Source: Nectonema munidae (Eukaryota > Nematomorpha > Nectonematoida > Nectonematidae). Taken from it: a DNA stretch of 64,000 nucleotides. The DNA lies in contig JAUIRK010000879.1 in assembly GCA_030549495.1 (NCBI GenBank), positions 124,001 through 188,000 on the forward strand, given 5' to 3'. Position numbers and translations under genes: made by a program. This document shows, piece after piece, positions 47,001 through 47,439 of the stretch (positions within the stretch are counted from its first letter, which is position 1; the number at the start of each line of letters is the position of its first letter). The notes under the pieces were generated by a model, which had not been told where the DNA came from, did not search any database, and worked only from the letters and a program-made list of their open reading frames with translations.

Positions 47001-47146
47001 TGTCTGATTCCTTCGGTGGGGGCGTCTGCATAAGCGCTTTTGTTCTCGGAAAGGAGTTTAAAAATTTGGACTTTTCCATCAGGAAGTTGAGCGCATACAT
47101 CAGTAAACGTTCCTCCTCTGTCAATTGAAAAACGAAATTTTGTCAT
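1694..47146 (-). CDS. OPLAH: 5-oxoprolinase (ATP-hydrolysing), 15 exons, 3' end off window
   Basis: 5-oxoprolinase opens 5-oxo-L-proline to L-glutamate with ATP hydrolysis, a cytosolic step of glutathione turnover. Exons (minus strand, in transcript order): 46991-47146, 46734-46925, 44123-44260, 41844-41950, 40285-40533, 38071-38180, 34892-34980, 32465-32582, 29166-29308, 28993-29112, 26481-26593, 23716-24048, 21491-21689, 16118-16233, 1694-2018. They sum to 836 codons with consistent phases, GT/AG borders and no stop. Landmarks: DRGGTFTD (residues 9-16), [15 protein letters not shown] motif in exon 5, [13 protein letters not shown] across exons 6-7, [13 protein letters not shown] in exon 8, [10 protein letters not shown] in exon 10, FLHLRYQG in exon 12, [11 protein letters not shown] (776-786) and [11 protein letters not shown] in exon 15. 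Exon 15 opens the HyuB-like half; about 450 residues remain off the left edge, judged from the usual length near 1290. The frame is intact, so the gene looks functional. The exon 3 donor is the least certain border. Confidence 0.95.
2019..2249. other. Intron 14 start, nothing recognised
   Basis: AT-rich intron sequence between exon 15 and the LINE copy that follows. Confidence 0.4.
2250..4600 (+). mobile_element. LINE reverse-transcriptase copy, broken (Jockey/CR1-like)
   Basis: Three consecutive reading segments belong to one non-LTR retrotransposon ORF2. 2418-2738 encodes the linker after the endonuclease ([20 protein letters not shown]). 2693-3232 encodes the region ending in [12 protein letters not shown]. 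3238-3780 carries VDNYRPVSI, the fingers motif [27 protein letters not shown] (first catalytic Asp) and NGVPQGSIL. The YADD catalytic motif is missing: the sequence passes from PQGSIL straight to the thumb region ([18 protein letters not shown]) at about 3660-3790, an internal deletion. 3742-4296 gives the thumb and connection ([29 protein letters not shown]). At least three frame breaks plus the deletion make it inactive. It lies in intron 14, antisense to OPLAH. Confidence 0.9.
4610..6100. other. AT-rich intron sequence with a purine tract
   Basis: No gene or recognised transposon was found. Features seen are a (CT)n run at 4747-4760 and an almost pure A/G tract at about 5446-5517. The short ORFs here have low-complexity composition and no family resemblance. 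Confidence 0.5.
6110..6245 (-). repeat. Degenerate tRNA-derived SINE-like repeat
   Basis: On the minus strand the segment around 6190-6205 reads GGGGTTCGATCCCC, a good pol III B box. An upstream AGCTTAACG-like stretch could be an A-box remnant. The acceptor and T stems do not pair as in a real tRNA, so a SINE head is more likely. Confidence 0.4.
6246..6730. other. AT-rich region upstream of the FASTK-family gene
   Basis: This is the presumed promoter and 5' UTR of the nested gene. TATA-like strings are everywhere because of base composition, so no specific promoter can be called. Confidence 0.35.
6731..8773 (+). CDS. FASTK-family mitochondrial protein with RAP domain, intronless
   Basis: The 680-residue ORF is uninterrupted. 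Residues about 605-668 fit a RAP domain: [17 protein letters not shown], then [23 protein letters not shown], the usual beta strands, helix and the Trp before the last helix. The middle has helical repeats of the FAST_1/FAST_2 kind; residues about 357-412 include [10 protein letters not shown] and [16 protein letters not shown], like the 'VWALA' helices of FASTKD proteins. The N terminus ([15 protein letters not shown]) is basic and aliphatic, compatible with a mitochondrial presequence. FASTK proteins act in mitochondrial RNA processing and stability; which paralogue this is cannot be decided. It lies inside OPLAH intron 14 on the opposite strand. The start is the first Met, in an A-rich context. 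AATAAA begins directly after the stop. The intact frame amid decayed transposons suggests a live gene, and the lack of introns suggests a retrocopy origin or intron loss. Confidence 0.85.
   Translation: MKLINILKLNSNILFIRRFFYLDFKEPENLNLQTQCFFQHLENKEGLIFLKIFLNRKYDISSKLHKEKLSLNYKKNLSKEKELILEKIQKEIFKLRKNREIDINFLVLTPIIKSLLFISNTDEVFFTNKVHEIKKICDTILTLCFSNISKLDSKIIYNCLLLFLTSYEIESLFVKKMPIKTTVRCEIMFSLILMHIQSLNFKQLMMLFEIIAKTIPSKVIIDLIVNKILSKVDLFSNKLIFAQLMLYISVVRHCKQINALANIYFDNLKAFLSSLNVEENAIILNGFFKCHYIHSSKVSLEILELYLKDADISKVEPFYLQVYMKYLRALSNKHSLQIFQGEGLKNYLIEKSNSDDVNLFLLLQGIWAMSHCKIRDETFLSNVSKLVYLNRANLRIKDIARFVWACIYYNFTPTQGFYTSNFFESIIDEMKSANRTIEIIHYFDHYLLFCLSLSQMNIYDEKLLNIVLINVIKYYKNYQTDFKHGVHLLELALPLYYSCKIERPDISLPSIPEFNIKRYILDKVSFMDTTKNYARDDIVLQTLESAVDQIKIFSLCKNPVVMNLLPFCFRKYDILIETSGDLSEDKLQQMINFPLDQPIPDKISKDFKVIMLIHKNQLIEDEIIPYVFRQREKFLKKLNFNVSVLDATNWLSCSKDEKFLRIKDCLELDRKYNSKNILHF
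8774..8779 (+). terminator. Polyadenylation signal of the FASTK-family gene
   Basis: AATAAA lies directly after the TAA stop at 8771-8773, implying a 3' UTR of only a few tens of bases. In this AT-rich DNA the hexamer is frequent, so the position is the main support. Confidence 0.5.
8780..9190. other. Intron sequence, nothing recognised
   Basis: Mixed composition with a somewhat GC-richer patch at 8860-9010. No coding similarity seen. Confidence 0.4.
9198..9440. repeat. Interspersed repeat rich in CCGACT/CTCC motifs, copy 1
   Basis: The stretch ACCAACTC...ATATGCCAACAAAAATGAACTATTTTTTTC...CTCCACCGACTTC is similar over roughly 100 bp to 36215-36330 and more weakly to 10720-10860. It looks like a short nonautonomous element family; ends were not defined. 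Confidence 0.5.
9547..9676 (+). repeat. 130-bp interspersed repeat with hairpin, copy 1
   Basis: Nearly identical to 11619-11749. Contains a perfect 9-bp inverted repeat, TTGAGATTA (9599-9607) and TAATCTCAA (9631-9639), around CCCCATACACTGAAATA. A partial inverted third copy is at about 38885-38956. Confidence 0.7.
9677..10600. other. AT-rich intron sequence
   Basis: No gene or transposon end recognised. A short GC-richer patch at 10050-10135 has no coding sense on either strand. Confidence 0.4.
10605..10905. repeat. Interspersed repeat rich in CCGACT/CTCC motifs, copy 2
   Basis: Contains AAATCGGAGTCAG, CCCCAACTCCGATAC, ACCAACTCTTACTTCC and CCAACTCCGACTTC. Shares these modules with the stretches at 9198 and 36215; probably a decayed nonautonomous DNA element. 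Confidence 0.45.
11130..11258. mobile_element. piggyBac-type MITE, 129 bp
   Basis: Flanked on both sides by TTAA, with CCC just inside at each end (TTAACCCAC... and ...AAAGGGTTAA). A subterminal inverted repeat, GGCACCGATGTCCC against GGGACACCGGTGTC, completes the pattern expected of a piggyBac-derived nonautonomous element. Confidence 0.75.
11619..11749 (+). repeat. 130-bp interspersed repeat with hairpin, copy 2
   Basis: Matches 9547-9676 with few differences (ACATACACGTCGGACAC start, TTCACGAAACAAACATTTT end). The hairpin has one mismatch. It abuts the transposon-protein remnant at its 3' side. Confidence 0.7.
11800..12685 (-). pseudogene. Unclassified transposon-encoded protein, broken
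   Basis: Read from 12685 leftwards: a myb/SANT-like start ([15 protein letters not shown]), then [13 protein letters not shown], then a polar linker, then [19 protein letters not shown], then [19 protein letters not shown] and a segment like [12 protein letters not shown] followed by LDRILRVFMDE-like sequence. This order resembles a transposase-like protein widespread in arthropod and cnidarian genomes, in which DTT..NTG..NG and CQHHxLDRIL motifs recall the hAT catalytic core. The family name is not certain. A stop at 12425-12427 and at least two frame changes further on make it inactive. Confidence 0.6.
12700..12990. other. AT-rich intron sequence
   Basis: Nothing recognised between the transposon-protein remnant and the hammerhead motif. 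It could be part of the element that carried the ribozyme. Confidence 0.35.
12997..13038 (-). ncRNA. Hammerhead ribozyme, Penelope-like-element type
   Basis: On the minus strand, from 13038 down: GUGGAA (stem I 5' strand), CUGAUGA (13026-13032), stem II/loop GGAUUCAUUAGCC, GAAAC (13008-13012), the palindrome ACCGGU (13004-13009) and GUC (13003-13005, cleavage triplet), then UUUCAU (12997-13002), which pairs with GUGGAA in six pairs, two of them G-U. All conserved core elements are in order. Stem II has a mismatch at its third pair, as in a decayed copy. The minimal stem III made of a self-complementary ACCGGU is the hallmark of hammerheads in Penelope-like retroelements, which are thought to work as dimers. 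No reverse transcriptase is visible next to it. Confidence 0.8.
13040..13597. other. AT-rich intron sequence
   Basis: No gene recognised. May contain more of the element carrying the hammerhead, but no GIY-YIG or reverse-transcriptase motif was seen. Confidence 0.35.
13606..15171 (+). mobile_element. hAT element with 8-bp TSD, decayed, SINE inside
   Basis: Terminal inverted repeats CAGGGGCGCACAT (13606) and ATGTGCGCCCCTG (ends 15171). Target duplications are TCTCTAGT (13598-13605) and TCTCCAGT (15172-15179), one mismatch. At 14529 a short reading frame starts [20 protein letters not shown], the usual beginning of ZMYM/ZBED-type hAT transposases. The rest of the transposase is gone. A long C run follows the left end (13622-13641). 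A tRNA-derived SINE sits at 14186-14348. Confidence 0.8.
14186..14348 (-). repeat. tRNA-derived SINE, copy 1
   Basis: The minus strand reads GGTTGAGATGATGGACT (A-box region) and GGATTCGATTCC (B box). Very close to the copy at 35744-35897. Inserted in the hAT element 13606-15171. Confidence 0.75.
15180..15600 (+). mobile_element. LINE 3'-region remnant
   Basis: 15261-15530 encodes [34 protein letters not shown] and [14 protein letters not shown], matching the 'NYxTRN..FxIPRAKT..GKKSIxYxGxxLWN' region near the end of Jockey/CR1-type reverse-transcriptase ORFs, followed by [10 protein letters not shown]. Degenerate, with the WN.LP motif broken by a stop. The hAT at 13606-15171 borders it on the left and may have split it. 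Confidence 0.6.
15601..16117. other. Intron 14, AT-rich, nothing recognised
   Basis: The segment next to the exon 14 donor; no repeats or coding similarity identified. Confidence 0.4.
16118..16233 (-). CDS. OPLAH: OPLAH exon 14 (residues 690-728)
   Basis: Acceptor TATTAG/GAAACT, donor AACAC/GTAAGAG. Encodes [18 protein letters not shown] then [13 protein letters not shown], matching the 'QCYFEGGYQETPVY' and 'GPCLIIDSNST' stretch of known 5-oxoprolinases. The 116 nt leave two bases that complete Thr with exon 15. Confidence 0.93.
16234..17624. other. Intron 13, 5' side of the hAT element
   Basis: AT-rich. A short inverted pair GGCCTGGCAAG / CTTGCCAGACC lies at about 16593-16645 and could be a tiny foldback. 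The ORF at 17279-17473 matches nothing recognised. Confidence 0.4.
17647..17678. repeat. G/C homopolymer palindrome near the hAT left end
   Basis: A run of about nine G, nine C and eight G directly inside the left end of the hAT element. Either a real foldback or a sequencing/assembly artefact. Confidence 0.6.
18498..19172. repeat. Tandem duplication, about 335 bp x2
   Basis: 18498-18833 and 18834-19172 align along their whole length (for example GACCTATAAAAAGTAAAA or the variant GACCCATAAAAAGTAAAA, TTTTCGACAGTTTT, GACTGACCTCACATAAAAGC in each). The copies differ at scattered sites, so the duplication is not recent. It lies inside the hAT element between the BED finger and catalytic parts. 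Confidence 0.8.
20600..21490. other. Intron 13, exon-13 side, nothing recognised
   Basis: The moderately GC-rich patch at 20940-21060 has no open coding frame of note on either strand. Confidence 0.4.
21491..21689 (-). CDS. OPLAH: OPLAH exon 13 (residues 623-689)
   Basis: Acceptor TTTTTGTAG/ATATTTC, donor GCCAAAAAG/GTAACC. Encodes [20 protein letters not shown], then VEAVGKSSL, matching 'YMREFGFVIPERPVVVDDVRV' of mammals, and then a variable charged stretch. Confidence 0.94.
21690..22740. other. Intron 12, AT-rich, with endonuclease-type LINE hints
   Basis: Minus strand 22388-22570 encodes [20 protein letters not shown] and a following KRNL, resembling the end of craniofacial/RTE-type LINE reverse transcriptases (RGRPKKTWLE motif). 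Too short for a firm call; otherwise AT-rich. Confidence 0.45.
22741..22963 (+). repeat. 220-bp SINE-like repeat with AAC tail, copy 1
   Basis: Shares its full length with 29496-29716: start AAAGCCAGCAGT, middle GAGAGTACTTGCTTTTA, end TCTAGGGGCTAACAACAACA. The AAC-triplet tail suggests reverse-transcribed copies using a LINE 3' end. No clear pol III boxes. Confidence 0.75.
22964..23715. other. Intron 12, exon-12 side
   Basis: Contains three short tandem repeats of AGTTCAAGTGAAATGTTTTCA type at about 23196-23260. Nothing else recognised. Confidence 0.45.
23716..24048 (-). CDS. OPLAH: OPLAH exon 12 (residues 512-623)
   Basis: Acceptor TTTCTTTCAG/GTACTC, donor AAAAA/GTGAAA. Encodes [14 protein letters not shown], a variable helical stretch, then [12 protein letters not shown] and [16 protein letters not shown]. 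The FLHLRYQG motif is invariant in the family. Confidence 0.93.
24360..25474. mobile_element. DNA element with TAGAGTACTGC inverted ends
   Basis: TAGAGTACTGC at 24360-24370 is mirrored by GCAGTACTCTA at 25464-25474. The right part carries the CCGCA/GCGGGTGTCCGAGCAGG module. No clear target duplication. A second hAT-type element (24556-25303) sits inside it. Confidence 0.55.
24556..25303 (+). mobile_element. hAT element, 748 bp, perfect 8-bp TSD, nested
   Basis: Target duplication CCTGGAAT at 24548-24555 and 25304-25311. Inverted ends TAGAAATCTATCGGAT and (reverse) TAGAGATGTATCGGAT, rich in ATCCGC modules on both sides. At about 24950-25069 a degenerate frame reads EITKYQKEK then [16 protein letters not shown], the start of the hAT dimerisation domain (WW...FP.LS). 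It is an internally deleted copy with stops. Confidence 0.8.
25585..25722 (-). repeat. tRNA-derived SINE, copy 2, diverged
   Basis: The plus strand keeps TTTTCATCGAGAAGGC, TTGTATCAAACTATGAGG and GATTGAACCCAAGACCCCTGAG, aligning to the copy at 28099-28246. The B box is mutated. Confidence 0.65.
25723..26480. other. Intron 11, AT-rich, with a GTACC-rich patch
   Basis: At about 26010-26105 motifs TACCTACTTTGGGTAC, TTTCGTACC and AGTACAAAA recur in both orientations, suggesting a decayed foldback element. No genes. Confidence 0.4.
26481..26593 (-). CDS. OPLAH: OPLAH exon 11 (residues 475-512)
   Basis: Acceptor TTTTCAAG/GGCAAA, donor CACAA/GTAAAC. Encodes [20 protein letters not shown], then HICAIAKSL, matching '[29 protein letters not shown]', the glycine-rich part of the ATPase fold. 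Confidence 0.95.
26594..28098. other. Intron 10, AT-rich, homopolymer runs
   Basis: A G run at 27320-27335 and an A run near 27548-27566 stand out. The ORFs at 26798-27061 (minus) and 27109-27309 (plus) match nothing recognised. Confidence 0.4.
28099..28246 (-). repeat. tRNA-derived SINE, copy 3
   Basis: The minus strand gives GGTTGGTTAGATGCTGGATT (A-box region) and GGGTTCGATCC (intact B box). Very similar to the copy at 31701. Confidence 0.8.
28247..28992. other. Intron 10, exon-10 side, AT-rich
   Basis: Long T and A runs and low complexity; no genes or transposon ends seen. Confidence 0.4.
28993..29112 (-). CDS. OPLAH: OPLAH exon 10 (residues 435-474)
   Basis: Acceptor ACTCACAG/ATAAAC, donor ACTCAG/GTTTTT. 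Encodes [20 protein letters not shown] then [20 protein letters not shown], the family-wide 'VANEAMCRPIRALTQ' signature. Separated from exon 9 by only 53 bp. Confidence 0.94.
29166..29308 (-). CDS. OPLAH: OPLAH exon 9 (residues 387-434)
   Basis: Acceptor TTTTGAAG/ACGGAT, donor ACTGAA/GTATTT. Encodes [20 protein letters not shown] then [16 protein letters not shown], matching '[20 protein letters not shown]'. Reading through the donor leads to a stop, supporting the 53-bp intron. Confidence 0.94.
29496..29716 (+). repeat. 220-bp SINE-like repeat with AAC tail, copy 2
   Basis: Full-length counterpart of 22741-22963, ending in GGGGCTAACAACAACAACA. Lies in OPLAH intron 8. Confidence 0.75.
30075..31070 (+). 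pseudogene. MULE transposase with FLYWCH finger, broken
   Basis: 30120-30260 encodes [20 protein letters not shown] then VNEHNHSA, the FLYWCH finger (YWxC...CxxR...HNH). 30381-30735 gives [38 protein letters not shown] (first catalytic Asp of the MULE DDE core) and [11 protein letters not shown]. 30770-31060 contains [10 protein letters not shown] (second acidic site), a CLFHFTQ...W zinc-knuckle remnant and [17 protein letters not shown]. Several stops and frame changes. AATGTC/AAATCC short direct repeats at 29850-29920 may belong to its left terminal region. Confidence 0.8.
31190..31660 (+). pseudogene. hAT transposase C-terminal fragment
   Basis: 31400-31650 encodes a degenerate hAT dimerisation domain: [20 protein letters not shown] then [17 protein letters not shown], the counterpart of the 'PxTSxxxERxFSxxxxI...R..L' motif. 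The preceding acidic stretch (31190-31378, [16 protein letters not shown]) is a typical linker. It directly follows the MULE remnant; no termini identified. Confidence 0.75.
31701..31846 (-). repeat. tRNA-derived SINE, copy 4
   Basis: Same family as 28099; the B box reads GGGTTCGATTCC on the minus strand. Confidence 0.8.
31847..32296. other. Intron 8, AT repeats
   Basis: (AT)n runs at about 31921-31944 and 32246-32261. A GC-richer patch, GGGAGAAGAGGAGCGGCGCC, at about 31963-31982 has no assignable source. Confidence 0.4.
32297..32340. mobile_element. hAT-type terminus (GGAGCCGG family), right end
   Basis: CTTGGAGCCGGAGCC...GGCGTCTCCGAAGCCCTG ends in the inverted form of CAGGGCTTCGGAG, which also begins the element at 56872 (CAGGGCTTTGGAGCCGG). 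Only this end was found here. Confidence 0.55.
32465..32582 (-). CDS. OPLAH: OPLAH exon 8 (residues 348-387)
   Basis: Acceptor TTTCACTTTAG/CTGGAC, donor AAAAG/GTAATT. Encodes [20 protein letters not shown], then [19 protein letters not shown], one of the best conserved blocks (SAGGGS phosphate-binding loop and GPES-GANPGP). Confidence 0.96.
32583..33243. other. Intron 7, exon-8 side
   Basis: AT-rich, nothing recognised. Confidence 0.4.
33244..34525. mobile_element. Inverted-repeat element (TTTCGGTGTATAAGTCGA ends)
   Basis: TATTTCGGTGTATAAGTCGA at 33244 is mirrored by TATACACCGAAATTA ending at 34525; ATATAAGTCGACCC recurs inside at about 34456. No coding capacity of its own seen. A hAT (33299-34107) is inserted in it. 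Similar GGTGTATAA / TTATACATCGA modules occur at about 43580 and 43880. Confidence 0.55.
33299..34107 (+). mobile_element. hAT element, 809 bp, perfect TSD and TIRs
   Basis: Target duplication ATCTAAGG at 33291-33298 and 34108-34115. Terminal repeats CAGTGGTTCTTAACCT and its mirror. Inside, 33520-33680 encodes [20 protein letters not shown], and 33700-33950 keeps [20 protein letters not shown] and [20 protein letters not shown], the hAT C-terminal 'ETGFSAL...KxxxRNRL..D.R..LS' block in several frames. An internally deleted, dead copy. Confidence 0.88.
34526..34891. other. Intron 7 segment before exon 7
   Basis: Nothing recognised. Confidence 0.4.
34892..34980 (-). CDS. OPLAH: OPLAH exon 7 (residues 318-347)
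   Basis: Acceptor TTATTAG/GAACTT, donor CACCAA/GTGAGT. Completes the GG of FDMGG and encodes [20 protein letters not shown]; the DMGGTSTDVS motif is the second nucleotide-binding signature of the HyuA fold. Confidence 0.95.
35165..35395. repeat. Foldback repeat with 50-60 bp arms
   Basis: TTTGTAAAATTTATCGAAGT (about 35197-35216) is mirrored by ACCTCAATAAATTTTACAAA (35344-35363); similarity extends outward for some tens of bases. Possibly a small MITE; ends and target duplication not found. Confidence 0.55.
35744..35897 (-). repeat. tRNA-derived SINE, copy 5, with 9-bp TSD
   Basis: Target duplication GCATATAAG at 35735-35743 and 35898-35906 sets the ends. The minus strand carries TTGGTTGAGATGATGGACTC (A-box region) and GGGTTCGATTCC (B box). 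The best-defined family member here, 154 bp. Confidence 0.85.
35995..36165 (-). repeat. Second tRNA-derived SINE family
   Basis: The minus strand reads CTAGTGGTTGAAGAGG (A box), then GTTTCGATTCCCC (B box), then a body with ATCGGTTCGATGCCGGCC. Different in body from the other SINE family. Confidence 0.6.
36215..36370. repeat. CCGACT-rich interspersed repeat, copy 3
   Basis: ACCAACTTCCACTGAAG...ATGCTTACAAAAATGAACTATTTTTTTTC...GCAACACCGACTTCGACTCC aligns with 9198-9320. Confidence 0.55.
36371..37085. other. Intron 6, nothing recognised
   Basis: Less AT-rich than average; short ORFs without family resemblance. Confidence 0.4.
37088..37490. mobile_element. Foldback MITE-like element, about 400 bp
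   Basis: Left arm (37151-37202, GTACGATTGGTCC, then TACCATTTGGTCTAATGCGA) is mirrored by the right arm (37420-37482, TTCGCATAAGAACAATTAGT, then GACCAATC...AATCGTACC). The loop holds TTAGAGTTAGTGTTAGAGTT. No protein coding. Confidence 0.55.
37717..37875 (-). repeat. tRNA-derived SINE, copy 7, diverged
   Basis: AAGGTACAGC, TTTCATCAGAAAGGACAATT, TGGATCGAATCC and CTAACCAGCCTTATTCAC align with the family; an insertion separates the A- and B-box parts. Confidence 0.6.
38071..38180 (-). CDS. OPLAH: OPLAH exon 6 (residues 281-318)
   Basis: Acceptor TTTTTCCTAG/ATTTTC, donor GGGTG/GTATTT. Encodes [20 protein letters not shown] then IIGFDMGG, matching '[16 protein letters not shown]...VIGFDMGGTSTD'. 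Confidence 0.95.
38235..39295 (+). mobile_element. LINE 3' half, second lineage (pol-like)
   Basis: 38310-38513 encodes [20 protein letters not shown] and [20 protein letters not shown], then [12 protein letters not shown]; 38520-38700 gives [20 protein letters not shown] and the [19 protein letters not shown] block; 39105-39290 gives [20 protein letters not shown]. These match the C-terminal part of a distinct LINE pol group ([11 protein letters not shown]...THWGKQKETL...TRRTLAQLRTNKSP). A 190-bp insertion at about 38827-39020 interrupts it, and several stops are present. Confidence 0.8.
38885..38956 (-). repeat. 130-bp hairpin repeat, partial inverted copy 3
   Basis: The reverse complement reads GACACCCATACACTGAAATG then CAAAAAGAGAGTATTAGCC, aligning with the core of the repeats at 9547 and 11619. 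Part of the insertion in the LINE. Confidence 0.6.
39296..40030. other. Intron 5, with a hAT right end
   Basis: The segment ends with ...CAGACTCCAGTTTGAAAACCACTCAG at about 40004-40031, the mirror of a CAGTGGTTTTCAAACTGG hAT terminus. Short frames (39633-39830) may be its remnants; no transposase motif was recognised. Confidence 0.45.
40285..40533 (-). CDS. OPLAH: OPLAH exon 5 (residues 198-281)
   Basis: Acceptor ATTTCAAG/ATGTCC, donor GACAA/GTATAC. Encodes [56 protein letters not shown] and [15 protein letters not shown], collinear with the mammalian '[21 protein letters not shown]...[16 protein letters not shown]...MRSDGGL'. Confidence 0.96.
40840..41061 (-). pseudogene. Penelope-like reverse-transcriptase fragment (tentative)
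   Basis: The 73-residue frame contains [20 protein letters not shown] then [14 protein letters not shown], which resembles the palm motif of Penelope-like reverse transcriptases (SFDVVSLFTNVPLxEAI). The rest of the element is not recognisable. It lies in OPLAH intron 4, same strand. Confidence 0.5.
41062..41843. other. Intron 4, exon-4 side
   Basis: AT-rich, nothing recognised apart from possible further remnants of the Penelope-like copy. Confidence 0.35.
41844..41950 (-). CDS. OPLAH: OPLAH exon 4 (residues 163-198)
   Basis: Acceptor CTTTTTAG/TTTTTG, donor TATGC/GTAAAA. Encodes [20 protein letters not shown] then [11 protein letters not shown], matching '[29 protein letters not shown]'. 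Its two leftover bases plus the first of exon 5 give Ala. Confidence 0.92.
41951..44122. other. Intron 3, mostly unassigned
   Basis: Mostly AT-rich. 42950-43080 is a GC-richer island (CTGCACTCTTGG, TAGTCCTACACCTC) with no coding sense. 43580-43905 carries GGTGTATAA and TTATACATCGA modules like those at 33244-34525. Confidence 0.4.
44123..44260 (-). CDS. OPLAH: OPLAH exon 3 (residues 117-162)
   Basis: Acceptor TAAATTCAG/AATATT. Encodes [20 protein letters not shown], then a variable stretch ending GLNGEK. The chosen donor is GAAAAA/GTTATT; an alternative in-frame donor, CCTCCT/GTAAAT, would shorten the exon by 17 codons. The longer form aligns better with the spacing to the next motif. Confidence 0.85.
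44261..46295. other. Intron 2, AT-rich
   Basis: No transposon or gene recognised apart from the SINE at its 5' side. The ORF 44613-44840 matches nothing. Confidence 0.4.
46300..46446 (-). repeat. tRNA-derived SINE, copy 6
   Basis: GTAAAGGTACCATGGGGTG start and CTTACTCACGCCCCC end; the B box is slightly mutated (GGTTTCAATCCC on the minus strand). In OPLAH intron 2. Confidence 0.75.
46734..46925 (-). CDS. OPLAH: OPLAH exon 2 (residues 53-116)
   Basis: Acceptor ACTCGTTAG/GAACAT, donor CAACTG/GTACAA. Encodes [20 protein letters not shown], then [20 protein letters not shown] and ARPNLFQL, matching '[45 protein letters not shown]'. Intron 1 is 65 bp. Confidence 0.96.
46991..47146 (-). CDS. OPLAH: OPLAH exon 1 with start codon (residues 1-52)
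   Basis: ATG at 47144-47146 begins [20 protein letters not shown], the family's usual N terminus a few residues before the DRGGTFTD nucleotide-binding motif; then [20 protein letters not shown]. Donor CTTAAG/GTAACC. No longer in-frame upstream Met is needed. Confidence 0.95.
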
Positions 47147-47265
47147 CTCCAAACGAAAATTTGCGAGAACAAATTATACGATCTTAATAGAAAATAAACA
47201 GCGTTTAATATTCCTTAGAAAAAAATAATCCGGCTACAGGTCATTAGAGTTCAGATTATTTAGAT

Positions 47266-47420
47266 CAGGGGTTTTCAAACTGTACTCGGCGAACCACAGG
47301 GGGTCCGAAGATCATGAAAGGGGGGTCCGTGTCATATAATCAACAATAGCAATTCACATTTACACCAATTGGGTTTTTCGGAGTGCTGAACACATTCAAT
47401 CTATTTTTTTGGAAAGAAAA
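47266..47420. mobile_element. hAT terminus 120 bp upstream of OPLAH
   Basis: CAGGGGTTTTCAAACTG starts at 47266, followed by GGGGGTCCG modules typical of ZBED-type hAT ends. Only one end found. It lies 120 bp 5' of the OPLAH start codon. Confidence 0.5.
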
Positions 47421-47439
47421 TCAAAAATACTTGTATAAT

